From: Antilocapra americana
Taxonomy: Eukaryota > Chordata > Mammalia > Artiodactyla > Antilocapridae
Reading direction: 5' to 3'
Length of the DNA: 64,000 bases
Assembly: GCA_007570785.1 (NCBI GenBank)
Contig: ML660213.1
Span: 1,053,181 to 1,117,180, forward strand
Part shown: piece by piece, positions 11,965-22,719 of the stretch
How the letters are laid out: the number at the start of each line of letters is the position of its first letter
Numbering within the stretch: position 1 is the first letter of the stretch
Notes under the pieces: generated by a model
Database searches by the model: none
What the model was told of the DNA's origin: nothing
Seen by the model: only the letters and a program-made list of their open reading frames with translations
Program-made: the position numbers and the translations under genes

Positions 11965-12180
11965 TGAACAATGTGTGTGCTTACTGTGTGCCAGGCAGTG
12001 GGTACGTACTACATCTTATACTTACTGCCACCCTAGAGTGTAGGCATCAGTAACAGTAGCCTTGTTCAGGGAAAAATGGCATCATTAAATGATGACACTT
12101 GCTTACTCCAGAATACAGAGAATTCAAATATAGGTAAATGGCAGATCTACACCTGATTCCACAAAAGTGCTGTTAACCTC
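11965..12180 (-). repeat. MIR SINE, diverged
   Basis: Reverse-complement MIR order: TTACTGTGTGCCAGGCAGTG, then ACTACATCTTATACTTACTGC, later AAATGGCAGATCTACACCTG and a final AGTGCTGTTAACC. Confidence 0.65.
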
Positions 12181-12894
12181 TATGGTACAGAAGCAGATCA
12201 CAAGAGGGAGGCACACATTTTTACTGGGAAGTTATTATACAGAAGGTTTATTTTATTCTGACTTTGGAAGAGAAAAGAAATATGCTGGAAAAGGTGACAT
12301 CTGTGCCCTGTCTTTAAGATGAGGACAGGGCTACTAAGGTGGGGACAGGAGACTCCACCAAAAGGGACAGCAGGAAGCAAGTTCCAAGGAAGGTCACAGC
12401 CTGGCACCTAGGGAAGGGGAGGGGAGGACCCAGTACTCAGTGTTGCTGGGGCTGAGAGTCACTGGGGGGTAGAGTTAGGGCTAAAGGACTAAGGCTGAAG
12501 ACAAGGGGGTGGGAGTCTATTTTACAGCATGTGAAATAATGTGAGCTTTGAACATTTTAAAATAGATACATGAACTAAAGACTTTAGCCCTGGAAAAATA
12601 AAACAGATAAAATGCTGTTCCAAATAAAGTAACATAGGAGTCATAATAATTAGAATTTTGTATCAGAGATGAAAACACTGAAATATGGTTCCATACAGCA
12701 CATTTTATGTACCATTTATTTTATGTATCACTTATATAATCACACTGTATCATTATTATTGAGCAGTTTCATTATTTGCCACTCCCATCTGACCCCTTTC
12801 CCTAAAGTAAATCCTTCCATGGCTAGCTTAATAACTGGCAAATTATAGGATATGTTGGCTGAACATTTAGTAAAAATACTAACTCGTGAATATA
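12181..12894. other. Unassigned stretch, partly G-rich
   Basis: 12405-12520 has several G runs (GGGAAGGGGAGGGGAGG and CACTGGGGGGTAG) but not four closely spaced ones. No gene or repeat named. Confidence 0.4.
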
Positions 12895-13150
12895 TTTGAA
12901 CAGATCATTTTTTCAGAAAAGAAAACAAATGATCATAAATATATGAAAATATGCTTAACCTCATTCATATTAAGAGAAATAGAAATACAAACTAAAAGTG
13001 AAGTGGAATATTCTTTTGTCCTAACAGATGGTATAAGTCAGAAAGACATGCCAATTTGACAAAATCTGTCAATATTTAAAATTCACATATCCTCCAACCC
13101 AGTAATTCTACTTCTAGAAAGTTATTCTGCAGTTATTCTCAAATGTGTGT
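12895..13150 (+). repeat. Old L1 (L1M-type) ORF2/3' fragment
   Basis: Diverged words in L1 order: CATATTAAGAGAAATAGAAATAC, then a CCAATTTGACAAAATCTG segment and CAGTAATTCTACTTCTAGAA. Far more diverged than the artiodactyl L1 copies nearby. Confidence 0.6.
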
Positions 13151-13561
13151 TCAAAAATCTTCACTCTGTCTCCTTGCGCTATATTCAATCCCTGGCTTTT
13201 TGGATCCTTCTGCTTCTTTTTTTATTCTCTCATCTTGTTCTGGCAAAACCTCCCATCTACTCCTAAGATAGACACAATAATTGTTTTGATTCCTTATATG
13301 TTTCAAATGTCCTTATACCACTTTCACAATTATATTAGTTTAGCTGGATATGAAATTTTAAGCTGGGAATAACTGTCCTGTCTTCCAGCTCCCAGGGTTA
13401 AAACTGAGAAGTTTAAAGCTTTGTATATCTGTTTTTCTCTTCTAAAAAGCTTCAAACTCTCTTCTCTTTTGTTCCTTCAGTTCTGGAGGAATTTCACAAT
13501 GATGTGCTGCACTGCTTTTGCTTTATTTCCTACGTCAGTATTCAGTGAGTCCTTGTTTTTT
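13151..13561. other. No feature recognised
   Basis: Pyrimidine-rich unique sequence; a 75-codon frame at 13145-13372 has no recognisable domain. Confidence 0.35.
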
Positions 13562-13750
13562 AAGATTTTTTTTGACATGGATTATTTTTTTTAAATCTTT
13601 ATTGACTTTGTTACAATATTGTTTCTGCTTTATGTTTTGGTTTCTTAGCCACAGACATGTGGGGTCTTAGCTCCCCAACCAGGGGTCAAATCCACATCTC
13701 CTGCCCTGGAAGGCAAAGTCTTAATCACCAGACCACCAGGGAAATTCTGT
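13562..13750 (-). mobile_element. CHR-type tRNA-Glu SINE
   Basis: Read in reverse complement it has the CHR head (GGTGGTCTGGTGATTAAGAC), box B-like GATTTGACCCCTGGTTGGGG, AGCTAAGACCCCACATG, and an AT-rich tail. Cetartiodactyl-specific. Confidence 0.9.
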
Positions 13751-13784
13751 CTTTTCTCTTATTACAACTAACACCACTATGTTC

Positions 13785-13965
13785 TAAGTTACATTTATTA
13801 GCTCATTTAGTTCTCACAGCAACTCTATAAATAATACTATAAGAATATTTACTATTAACTCAATGTACACGTAAGGAAACTGAGGAGAAATACTAGATAT
13901 TAATAATTATAATAATTAATCTAAAGTCTGGAAAATAGCAGAGCCAGCCTCTTAATCATTTTTCC
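13785..13965 (-). repeat. MIR SINE
   Basis: Reverse-complement MIR: TTTATTAGCTCATTTAGTTC, CTCACAGCAACTCTATAAAT, ACACGTAAGGAAACTGAGGA, then AGCAGAGCCAGCC. Confidence 0.75.
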
Positions 13966-14248
13966 TCACTGGAGAGAAACTTCTATTAGAAGCTTTATAA
14001 ATTTTCAGTGCTTATTTTTTCTGCTATAAAGTTGTATTAATTTCAAAAATTTCTCTCGAGCTTTTTAATTTTACCTTTTGTGTAGTGATTTGTTCTTTTT
14101 TCATATGTGCAATATATTTTTTAGAACTTTCAGGTTTTGGAGTGTCTGCCTTCTTTACACATTGTTTCTCTCAATCTAATATTCTTTTTTTCTTTTTGCT
14201 TTCATCTCTTTCACATTAAAATTTCCTTCAAAGGCTTAGTGATAGTGT

Positions 14249-14517
14249 TCAGTTCAGTAACTCAGTAATGTCAGACTCTTTGCAACCCCATAGACTGCAG
14301 CACGCCAGGCCTCCCTGTCCATCACCAACACCTGGAGTTGACTCAAACTCATGCCCATTGAGTCCGTGATGCCATCCAACCATCTCATCCTCTGTCATCC
14401 CCTTCTCTCGCCTTCAATCTTTCCCAGCATCAGGGTCTTTTCAGATGAGTCACTTATTCGCATCAGGTCTCTAAAGCATTGGAGTTTCAGCTTCAACATC
14501 AGTCCTTGCAGTGAGGG
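14249..14517 (-). mobile_element. BovB 3' end
   Basis: GTTCAGTTCAGTAACTCAGT marks the 3' terminus. The segment continues through the C-terminal coding tail (minus-strand LEGLMLKLKLQCFRDLMR-like frame) and is 5'-truncated near 14517. Confidence 0.93.
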
Positions 14518-14589
14518 AAACACTAAAGGGCAAAGTGGCAGCCCTGGGAATAAGGACACCGTTGTTGACTGATGGGCATCATTCCAGGG

Positions 14590-14752
14590 CATGGTTCCCA
14601 AACCTGGCTGCTGGTTGTTTTAAGTATTGATACTTCAATCCCTCATCAGAAATTTTGATTCAATTAATTTGAGGTGAGACGCAGGCACTGGAATTTTTTT
14701 AAAATCTCCTCTAACAGATTCTAACATACAAATTTGGAAATCACTGATCTTG
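14590..14752 (+). mobile_element. MER5A-like hAT DNA transposon remnant
   Basis: Starts ATGGTTCCCAAACCTGGCTG and ends CAAATTTGGAAATCACTGAT, with a central TCAGAAATTTTGATTCAATT core and a TTTTTTTAAAATCTCCTCTA segment, as in MER5A. Lies directly beside a BovB 3' end. Confidence 0.7.
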
Positions 14753-15024
14753 GAGGGGTTCTTGACATTATCTTGGGCTAGTCATTTTATGCATGGGAGG
14801 GATGTTCACCTTCCACTTGGAGTGGGGAATCAGGTGAGGTTGACAAAACAAACTGCACATTCAAGTAATGAAGATAGGAAAACAGTGGTATAATGGCTAA
14901 TCATTATGTGAGTAAACTTATTAAATCTCTACTTTTATAGCAAGTCCCACCTCCACCCTAGAGTGTGTCAGATGTCCCAAGTGCAAAAACCTTCTAACGT
15001 CACATCTCCAGATAATTAAATTCC

Positions 15025-15266
15025 ATGTTGTATGATACAGCAATTCCACTCCTGGGCATATATCCAGACAAAACTGTACTTCAAAAAGATACATGCATCT
15101 CAATGTTCATTGCATCACTATTCACAATAGCAAGGGAGGGAAGCAACCTAAATGTCAATAACAGATGAATGGATAAAGATGTGGTACATATATACAATGG
15201 AATAGTACTCAGCTATAAAAAAGAATGAAATGATGTCATTTGTAGCAACATGAATGGACCTAGAGA
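15025..15266 (+). mobile_element. L1 ORF2 end, left part of an interrupted L1
   Basis: CAGCAATTCCACTCCTGGGC through ACATGAATGGACCTAGAGA is the ORF2 C-terminal region plus the first 3' UTR bases of an artiodactyl L1. It stops at the BovB junction and resumes at 16371, missing an estimated 200 bases of the L1. Confidence 0.9.
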
Positions 15267-16370
15267 AATCACCTCCACTAGCTTTGTTCGTAGTGATGCT
15301 TTCTAAGGCCCACTTGACTTTGCATTCCAGGATGTCTGGCTCTAGGAGAGTGACCACACTATTGTCATTTTCTGGGTTGCGAATATCTTTTGTACAGTTC
15401 TTCTATGTATTCTTGCCACTTCTTAATATCTTCTGCTTCTGTTAAGTCCCTACTATTTCTGTCCTTTATTGAGCCCATCTTTGAATGAAAAGTTCCCTTG
15501 GTATTTCTAATTTTCTTGAAGAGATCTCTAGTCTTTCCCATTCTATTGTTTTCCTCTATTTATTTGTACTGATCACTGAGGAAGGCTTTCTTATCTCTCC
15601 TTGCTATTCTTTGGAACTCTGCATTCAGTTGGGTATATTTTTCCTTTTCTCCTTTGCTTTTCACTTCTCTTCTTTTCACAGATATTTGAAAGGCCTCCTC
15701 AGACAGCCATTTTGCTTTTTTGCATTTCTTTTTCTTGAGGATGGTCTTGATTCCTGTCTCCTTCATTCCTGTCATGAACCTCTGTCCATAGTTCATCAGC
15801 CACTCTATCAGATCTAGTCCCTTAAATCTATTTGTCACTTCCACTGTATAATCATAAGGGATTTGATTTAGGTCATACTTGAATGGTCTACTGGTTTTCC
15901 CTACTTTCTTCAATTTAAGTCTGAATTTGGCAATAAGGAGTTCATGATCTGAGCCACAGTCAGCTCCTGGTCTTGTTTTTGCTGACTGTATAGAGCGTCT
16001 CCATCTTTGGCTGCAAAGAATATAATCAGTCTGTGTCAGTGTTAACCATCTGGTGATGTCCATGTGTAGAGTCTTCTCTTGTGTTGTTAGAAGAGGGTGT
16101 TTGCTATGACCAGTGTGTTGTCTTGACAGACTATTAACTCTATTAGCCTTTGCCCTGCTTCATTCTGTACTCCAAGACTAAATTTGCCTGTTACTCCAGG
16201 TATTTCCTGACTTCCTACTTTTGCATTCCAGTCCCCTCTAATGAAAGGACATGTTTGTGGGGTGTCAGTTCTAGAAGGTCTTGTAGGACTTCATAGAACT
16301 GTTCAACTTCAGCTTCTTCAGCGTTTTACTAGTCAGGACACAGACTTGGATTACCGTGATATTGAATGGA
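15267..16370 (-). mobile_element. BovB endonuclease-to-linker fragment inside an L1
   Basis: The minus strand encodes the end of the APE-type endonuclease and the linker before the RT. A 167-codon frame (15560-16063) carries TDYILCSQRWRRSIQSAKTR and GADCGSDHELLIAKF, so the catalytic Ser-Asp-His triad motif is intact. The RT and 3' end are absent on the left side, which a normal insertion would keep. I infer a later deletion that took the BovB 3' half together with part of the host L1. Confidence 0.92.
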
Positions 16371-16592
16371 ATTAGAACATGTAAACTATTACATATAGAA
16401 TGGAAAAACAACAAGGTCCTACTGTATAGCACAGGAAACTATATTCAATATCCTGTGATAAACCATGACGGAAAAGAATATGAAAAAGAATATACATATA
16501 TGTACAACTGAATCATTTTGCTATACAGCAGAAATTAACACAATATTGTAAATCAAACCTACTTCGGTAAAATAAAATTTTTAAAAAAGTAA
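16371..16592 (+). mobile_element. L1 3' UTR, right part of the interrupted L1
   Basis: TAAACTATTACATATAGAAT, AAGGTCCTACTGTATAGCAC and AATCCTGTGATAAACC-like words to AACACAATATTGTAAATCAA and an A-rich tail. Same subfamily style as 15025-15266. Confidence 0.9.
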
Positions 16593-17040
16593 AACTCTTG
16601 TCTTCTGCCTATGGTAAACATAGAATCAGTTAACTATGGGAAGTGGGGGGTGGGGAGCTGGAAAGTTTTGAAAACATATCATGAGTTCTTGTTCCTACCA
16701 CAACTTCAACTCTTGGTTCTGATCATTCAAATTTCAGTCTCCCTGAAATTTTGTACATCATAGGAAATTTTATTGTTTCTAGGCTTGCCCCATGCACTAC
16801 AACACAGAGGAGATTTCTGTGACGACTGAGTCACCATGTAACACTTGCTTTTCAGGTTCTAAAAGACTGATTCTTTTCATCAGCTGATCTCTCTTTGCCG
16901 GTCTGTTGTCTTGTGTATTTTTGCCCTTTCTTTACTCTCTAATTTTGAAAGTTTCCAGATAAAATCTAATTGCTTAATCATAAATCTGCCTCTTACTGGT
17001 TCTAAATTCAGCCGAGGATGACTGATAAAGAACATGAACC
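16593..17040. other. No feature recognised
   Basis: Unique sequence; a G-rich word GGGAAGTGGGGGGTGGGGAG occurs at 16640-16660 but has too few G runs for a standard quadruplex motif. Confidence 0.4.
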
Positions 17041-17190
17041 TGGGGACTCTCCTAGTGGTCCAGTGGCTAAGACTCTGTGCTCCTAATGCAGAGAGCCTAG
17101 GTTCAATCCCTGGTCAGGGAACTAGATCCCATATGCTACAACTAATATCCAATGCAGTCAAATAAATAAATATTTTTTTAAAAAAAGAAT
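17041..17190 (+). mobile_element. CHR-type tRNA-Glu SINE
   Basis: GGGGACTCTCCTAGTGGTCC, GTGGCTAAGACTCTGTGCTC, GGTTCAATCCCTGGTCAGGG (box B-like) and an (AAATA)n tail at 17160-17187. Confidence 0.93.
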
Positions 17191-17620
17191 ATGAACCTAT
17201 AAGCCACTAAATAATATCAAAACATGGAAGATGATAGCAAGCTTAAGAAATCCTGCTGATATTTCACCTGCATTTAAGCCACAGGAAAAGATTTTACAGC
17301 TGTAGTTCCAATCATATCAGCACATGTGTTTATTATGCCTGGGGCTGGTCATTCTTCAGTCTGAAAATGAGAAGACTATTTCATGAATCATTGATTGAAG
17401 ATATTCTTTGCGATGTTTGCCCCAGCCTAAACTGTGGATTTCTCAGTTTTGTTTGGAGTGTGTAGTGTAGAATATAATACCAAGTGGAAAGCCAGTTTTC
17501 TTCTTTTTTGTTTGTTTGGCAATAAATTTTGGGCAAAGAGGAGTGGAGAGGGAAGGGAATACTTGCTCTCGGTAACTTATTTAAGATCCAGAGATGTGTG
17601 AATAATGAGACTATAAGTTT
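17191..17620. other. No feature recognised
   Basis: Unique sequence, no coding or repeat signature seen. Confidence 0.4.
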
Positions 17621-17865
17621 GATTTAACTCAGTTATTGGAGGTTTGCTATGTGCCAATCCCTATGCTATGCACTTTACATACATCCTATTGTAAATCACT
17701 TGCTTGACAATACTTGTAGGTAGAAGATAGCATCTTCAAGCTCAAGGTGAGAAAACCAAGCCTCTGGAAGGATAAGTGGCCTGAGCTCACAAGGTTAAAC
17801 TGGTTTTGGATTATACTGATTTTTCTGATCCCCAAGCTTACACCTGTAACACAATGCCACCTCAA
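17621..17865 (-). repeat. MIR SINE, nearly complete
   Basis: Reverse-complement MIR from TTGCTATGTGCCAATCCCTA through GCACTTTACATACATCC, GTGAGAAAACCAAGCCTCTG, GGCCTGAGCTCACAAGGTTA to CACCTGTAACACAATGCC. Confidence 0.72.
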
Positions 17866-18757
17866 CTCATGAGTCAGAAATGACACCCAATGCGCTATAG
17901 TTGCCTTCCCCTCACACACACACACAGAGTCACGCAACACATGAAGAATGTCCCCAGAGAATGGCAACCAGCTTAAGAAAAGGATTGGCACCCATCATTT
18001 GCAGGTCCGTTTGTCATCAGTGTATTTTTAATGATCCTCATATACTGATCAGATCTACTTAAATAAAATAGCCCTGTGGAAACAAACTAGGCCTGACCCA
18101 AATTCCTTCTACTACAATTTAAGCCCACATATTCTCTTTATCCTCAGGAGAAAGGGGAACTATCTCATAATCTTTGTTCTTTTAATAAGAGTGCCACACT
18201 CTTGAAACATTGTAATTTATAGTGTCTCTTACACAGTAGCAAAAAAAAAAAAAAAAAATCTTACTGTACTCAGCACTGGCCAGACTCTTACTACTTACGT
18301 ATTCATTTTTTATTGGATTTATACAGTTATCTTTCCCCTGAAGAGCTCCAGGTTCTACGAGAGAACTTTTAAGCAGCCAACATTATTTCAACATAATGAG
18401 CCTGACTCTATCCCCTACAGTAAGCAGAATATCATTGTAAGCTTAGCCAGAAAAGGATCACTGACCCATAACAAGCCAGGCCCAATTTATAAAGGCAAAA
18501 TGCCCAAAGAAGGGCACTGCCAGCGAGAACAAGCATAGGACTCAGAGCAGAGACGGATGGGAAAGTCTGCACTGAAAGGCAGAGAAAGCACCAGCTTTCT
18601 GTCAAAGAGAAGCACCAGCCCTCCTTCCCCAGGAAGCTCATGGGTTGCCATGAACACAGGAGAGAGTGTGGATGAGTTCCCGTGGTAGGAAGAAACAGGA
18701 ATGGATGGGGCCGTGAAGACTACAGAAACAGTGGTATGGGGAGGATGGCCACTGTGT
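17866..18757. other. No gene recognised
   Basis: Unique sequence with a short CACACACACACA word near 17915 and an uninterrupted A run at 18241-18258. The A run could be the tail of an unidentified old retrocopy, but I see no partner duplication. Confidence 0.4.
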
Positions 18758-18882
18758 GTGTTGTGTGTGTGTGAGTGCGCTCAGTTGCTCAAAGAGTCAC
18801 GTCTGACTCTTTGTGACCCCACAGATCATAGCCCACGAGGCTCCTCTGTTCATGGTATTTTTCAGGCAAGAACACTGGAGCA
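18758..18882 (-). mobile_element. Partial Bov-tA SINE
   Basis: A (TG)n tail at 18755-18772, then GTCACGTCTGACTCTTTGTG, TAGCCCACGAGGCTCCTCTG and CAGGCAAGAACACTGGAGCA. The tRNA-derived head that should follow on the right is missing. Confidence 0.88.
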
Positions 18883-19083
18883 GACATTCAGCAAAGATGA
18901 CAAAGAGAAGCAAGAGTGGAAGGTGAGTGACGTCCTACCTTACATGGGGAACCAGGGAGCAGAGGACTGTAAGAAATCCTGACCTTGACATTAATCCTGC
19001 CATTATCTGTAGCCTAAATACAGTCACCAATGGCCAAGAGGATAAACTACCTTCTTTTATTTCTACACACCAGCTTTGTTCCA

Positions 19084-19551
19084 GACACACGTATCAGTTC
19101 ATTTCAGTTGTTCAATCGTGTCTGACTCTGCAATCCCATGAACCACAGGCCTCCCTGTCCATCACCAACTCCCAGAGTCCACACAAACCCATGGCCACCA
19201 TCCAGCCATACCATCCAGCCATCTCAACCTCTGTTGTCCCCTTCTCCTCCTGCCCTCAATCTTTCCCAGCATCAGGGTCTTTTCAAATGAGTCAGCTCTT
19301 CGCATTGGGTGGCCAGAGGATTGGAGTTTCAGCTTCAACATCAGTCCTTCCAATGAACACCCAGGACTGATCTCCTTTAGGATGGACTGGTTGGATCTCC
19401 TTGCAGTCTAAGGGACTCTCAAGAGTCTTCTCCAACACCACAGTTCAAAAGCATCAATCCTTTGGCACTCAGTTTTCTTTATAATCCAACTCTCACATCC
19501 ATTCATGACCAATGAAAAAACCATAGCCTTGACTATACAGGACACAGGTAT
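19084..19551 (-). mobile_element. BovB 3' end with target duplication
   Basis: Body at 19095-19540 covers the BovB 3' terminus and C-terminal coding tail. It is flanked by GACACACGTAT (19084-19094) and GACACAGGTAT (19541-19551), which I read as an 11-bp target-site duplication with one change. Confidence 0.9.
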
Positions 19552-19991
19552 TATAAACAAATTAACTGGATCATATGGTTAAGACTACAGTCTCCTAAAT
19601 TGAGAAAAATTCCCACCTATGGAGAATTTCATTATTTGCTTGGGGGTGGGGGTAGCACGGGGCGGAGCAGGGTGGTCGTGGCGAGATATCTAGCTAGGAG
19701 CCTGGACAACTCAGATGCAAGTTCTCCAGAGCACTGGAGTCTGTTTGCTGGGATTTATATGCCCTGAGTAGACAAAAGACCTCATCAGACTTGAGGTCTT
19801 AAGCCCTGTGTGACTGATCCTGGGTCACCCTGGTGTAATGACTCCACCACAGTGGTCCTGAAACAGCTGGTTTAAGGGCAGACCATCTAGTCAGATTGCC
19901 CATATCAACTGACCCTATGAGAGAGAAAAACTGCACTGATTGAGCCAATTTAACTCCCTAACTAGAAAATCTTGTTTAATAACGTCAAAGA
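19552..19991. other. Unassigned stretch with a G-quadruplex motif
   Basis: 19642-19672 has four G runs of 5, 5, 4 and 3 separated by 1, 6 and 7 bases. The rest is unique sequence. Confidence 0.5.
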
Positions 19992-20145
19992 GGGGATGTC
20001 CCCAGTGGTCCAGGGGCTAAGACTCCACATTCCCAATGTAGGAGGCCCAGGTTCAATCCCTGGATCCCATATGCCACAACCAAGAGTTCACATGCTACAA
20101 CTAAGGCTCAGAACAGTCAAATAAATTAAAATGAGTATTTTTTTA
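19992..20145 (+). mobile_element. CHR-type tRNA-Glu SINE
   Basis: GATGTCCCCAGTGGTCCAGG, GGCTAAGACTCCACATTCCC, CCAGGTTCAATCCCTGGATC and CTCAGAACAGTCAAATAAAT near the tail. A short deletion follows the box B-like word. Confidence 0.92.
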
Positions 20146-20384
20146 AACCTCAGGGAGAATACTATCCAAGTTAGAAGGAATATCTTACAAAGCTACTTGG
20201 AGTAGGATGATAGTGTGAGATTCTTCCCCAAGGAAATACTTGAGAATAAAAGATAGTCATGAAATAGCCTTCTGGAAAGAGTGCATATTATCTTAGAAGG
20301 ACAAAGCTACAGAAAAAGCAGAGAATTAATTTTCCCGTACTTATACCAACGGCACCATATGAATGTTAAAAATTTAAGCTCTAG

Positions 20385-20545
20385 ACTCATAAAGGCTTCA
20401 TTCTGATTCTAGGTCTTGTTATGTAATGGAGGGTAACTTCAGAAAGTTACTCAAACTCTTCCCTAGTTTTATCACTAAGAAATGGGACTAGTAATTGCAT
20501 CTGTTTTGTGAAGTTTTTGTAATGATCTAATAGGGAAGAATCTTT
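20385..20545 (+). repeat. MIR SINE fragment
   Basis: GGTAACTTCAGAAAGTTACTC, a TTTTATCACTAAGAAATGGG segment and the TTGTAATGATCTAATAG segment follow MIR order in sense orientation. Head partly lost. Confidence 0.6.
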
Positions 20546-21249
20546 TGTATTCTATTACAAGTTAATCACTAGAAGGATGTTGCCTATAAGATTAAATTAT
20601 ACATAATGGCTCATCTCTAGGAACCCTGGCTTCCAGGTAATGAGCATTAAGCTAAAAAAAAACAAAAAAACAAAAAACATCTTTGTTTAACTCCCAGGAG
20701 ATATCCTGACCAGGTCCACCAGTGAAGGACTACAGGGAGGAAGAAAGTAACATATCTCCTCCACAGGATGGCTGAAACCAGGAATTGTTGGACTTTACTC
20801 CTTTCCTCTTTAGTATAAAACAATTTTAATTTATACTAAATTTAATTTTAATTCAAGCATGATCATTCTTTGGGGCACAAGTCCACCATCTTATAGGTCT
20901 GCTACCTTTCTGAATAGAGTCGTTATTCTTTGCCCCAATAGCTCACCTCCCATTTTGTTGGCCAGTTTTGCAGTGAGAAGTATGAGCCTGGACTCGGCTA
21001 AATCAATGAAATAATTCATATGCAATGGCCTATATAACAAGTGATTGTCTATGAGCACCCAGTAAGCATCAGCTTTTATCAGCATCATTATTATTATACT
21101 ATTAGAGCTTCAGACTTTTAGCTCTCAGGCAATAAAGTGAAGAAATAACCACACTTCTTACTTATTGTGCCCTGTGCCTAAATGTCCTTCTATTTCATAA
21201 GTGCTTTATTTTTTCTTCTCAGTGTTCATACTTTATTTTCTTTTTTGTA
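20546..21249. other. No feature recognised
   Basis: Unique AT-rich sequence; an A-rich run at 20655-20679 and a palindromic ATTTATACTAAATTTAAT-like word near 20828-20850. Confidence 0.4.
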
Positions 21250-21406
21250 CTACCAGGCCCCTCTCTCCATGGGATTTTCCAGGCAAGAGTAATGGAGTGG
21301 GCTGCCATTTCCTTCTCCAGAGGATCTTCCCGACCCAGGGATCAAACCTGGGTCCTCCTGCATTGTAGACAGACACTTTACTGTCTGAGCCACCAGGGAA
21401 GTCTTC
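21250..21406 (-). mobile_element. Partial Bov-tA SINE
   Basis: CCATGGGATTTTCCAGGCAA, CCATTTCCTTCTCCAGAGGA, GACCCAGGGATCAAACCTGG and the tRNA head in reverse complement (CTGAGCCACCAGGGAAGTC). The tail side is lost on the left. Confidence 0.93.
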
Positions 21407-21432
21407 CCTTTTCATAATAACTACAGTTTATT

Positions 21433-21738
21433 TAATCCTAAGGGAAATCAACCCTGAATATTCACTGGAAGAACTGATGCTGAAGCTAAAGCTCCAACAC
21501 TTTGACCACCTGATGGGAAGAGCCAACTCACTGGAAAAGACCCTGATGCTGGGAAAGACTGAGGGCAGGAGGAGAAGGGGGTAACAGAGGGTGGGATGGT
21601 TGGATGGCATCACTGACTCAATGGACATGAGTCTGAGCAAACTCCAGGAGATGGTGAAGAACAGGGAGGCTTGGCGTGCTGCAGTCCATGCAGTTGCAAA
21701 GAGTTGAACATCACTGAGCAACTAAACTGAACTGAACT
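21433..21738 (+). mobile_element. BovB 3' end, sense orientation
   Basis: CAACCCTGAATATTCACTGG, GATGCTGAAGCTAAAGCTCC, GGATGGTTGGATGGCATCAC, then the terminal repeat CAACTAAACTGAACTGAACT at 21719-21738. Lies directly right of a Bov-tA in opposite orientation. Confidence 0.94.
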
Positions 21739-22144
21739 TGACTCCCCCATGAGAATATGAACACCAGGTGGCCAGGTCTATATTGCTCACTCTGTATCAC
21801 CAGCACAGCCAGGAACACTGCAGACACCAATATAAGTCTGCTTAATGAGAGAAGCAGGCCTGGCTCACAGAGCATTCCACATAAACCTGTAATTTGATAG
21901 GTATGAATATAAACAAATGCCTGAGTCCAAAGAGTAGTTGGAAACCACTCCATTTTATGTGTCAGAGACTGTTCTGAACAGGCCACTTCTTATCCAGCAG
22001 GCACCACGGTGAGTGGCAGCTGCTTTATTACTGATTGAGAACTGGTTAATGAATTATGACTGCTTAGCATAACCGAGAGGTGAGTAAATTTGAAAAGGGC
22101 CAGGTTGATCAGCAGAGTGATTTAAATGTTAGAAAATAGGATTT
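21739..22144. other. No feature recognised
   Basis: Unique sequence. Confidence 0.35.
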
Positions 22145-22345
22145 TGGATGAGAGGCTAAGGGAATTGGGGGTTATTTAGCCTGGAGAAGAATATGGGAGG
22201 AGGTTACGCAGCAGGCGAAGGCCAGCTGTTCTCCATTTTTAGAGACTAATCCATGTAATGAAATGCAGGAGGTGATGTGTTAAAGTAAATTCACCAGGGG
22301 ACTAAGGATTTTTTAAACATACATTTGTGTTATGACTTTGGGGAA
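22145..22345 (+). repeat. CR1/L3 LINE remnant (very old)
   Basis: GGGAATTGGGGGTTATTTAGCC followed by TGGAGAAGAATATGGGAGGA is the hallmark of CR1/L3 3' regions (consensus TTTAGCCTGGAGAAGAG). The word TTCACCAGGGGACTAAGGAT further right also fits. Strongly diverged. Confidence 0.55.
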
Positions 22346-22478
22346 CTCTCGAATTTTAAATTATAGAAGAGAATTTTGGTTGAAAAAAGTCACAATTAAA
22401 ATAGCCAAAAGGAGGTATTTGGGTGTGGGGTTTATATTAAATCAAAACACAAAATATACAAACAAACCTGAATACCTT

Positions 22479-22719
22479 AATTGTATATGTCAGTGCTAAG
22501 TCGCTTAAGTCAAGTCTGACTCTTTGAGGCCCTATGGACTGTAGCTTGCCAGGCTCCTCTATCCATGGGCTTCTCCAGGCAAGAATACTGGAGCGGGTTG
22601 CCCTGCCCTCCTCCAAGGGATCTTTCCCACCCAGGGAATGAATCTGAGTCTCTTGTATCTCCTGCACTGGCAGGAAGGTTCTTTACCACTAGATCCACCT
22701 GGAAAGCCCAAATGTATAT
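22479..22719 (-). mobile_element. Bov-tA SINE with probable target duplication
   Basis: Full-length copy at 22489-22709. AATTGTATAT (22479-22488) and AAATGTATAT (22710-22719) flank it, 9 of 10 identical. The internal CCCTGCCCTCCTCCAAGGGA word is typical of a Bov-tA subfamily. Confidence 0.93.

Noticed and set aside
15560..16063. 167-codon minus-strand frame as a host gene
   Set aside because: It is the BovB endonuclease and linker (SDH and LKKVGKTSRPF-like words), not a cellular gene.
18241..18258. A run as an mRNA polyadenylation tail
   Set aside because: No upstream AATAAA at the right spacing in a recognisable transcript and no target duplication.
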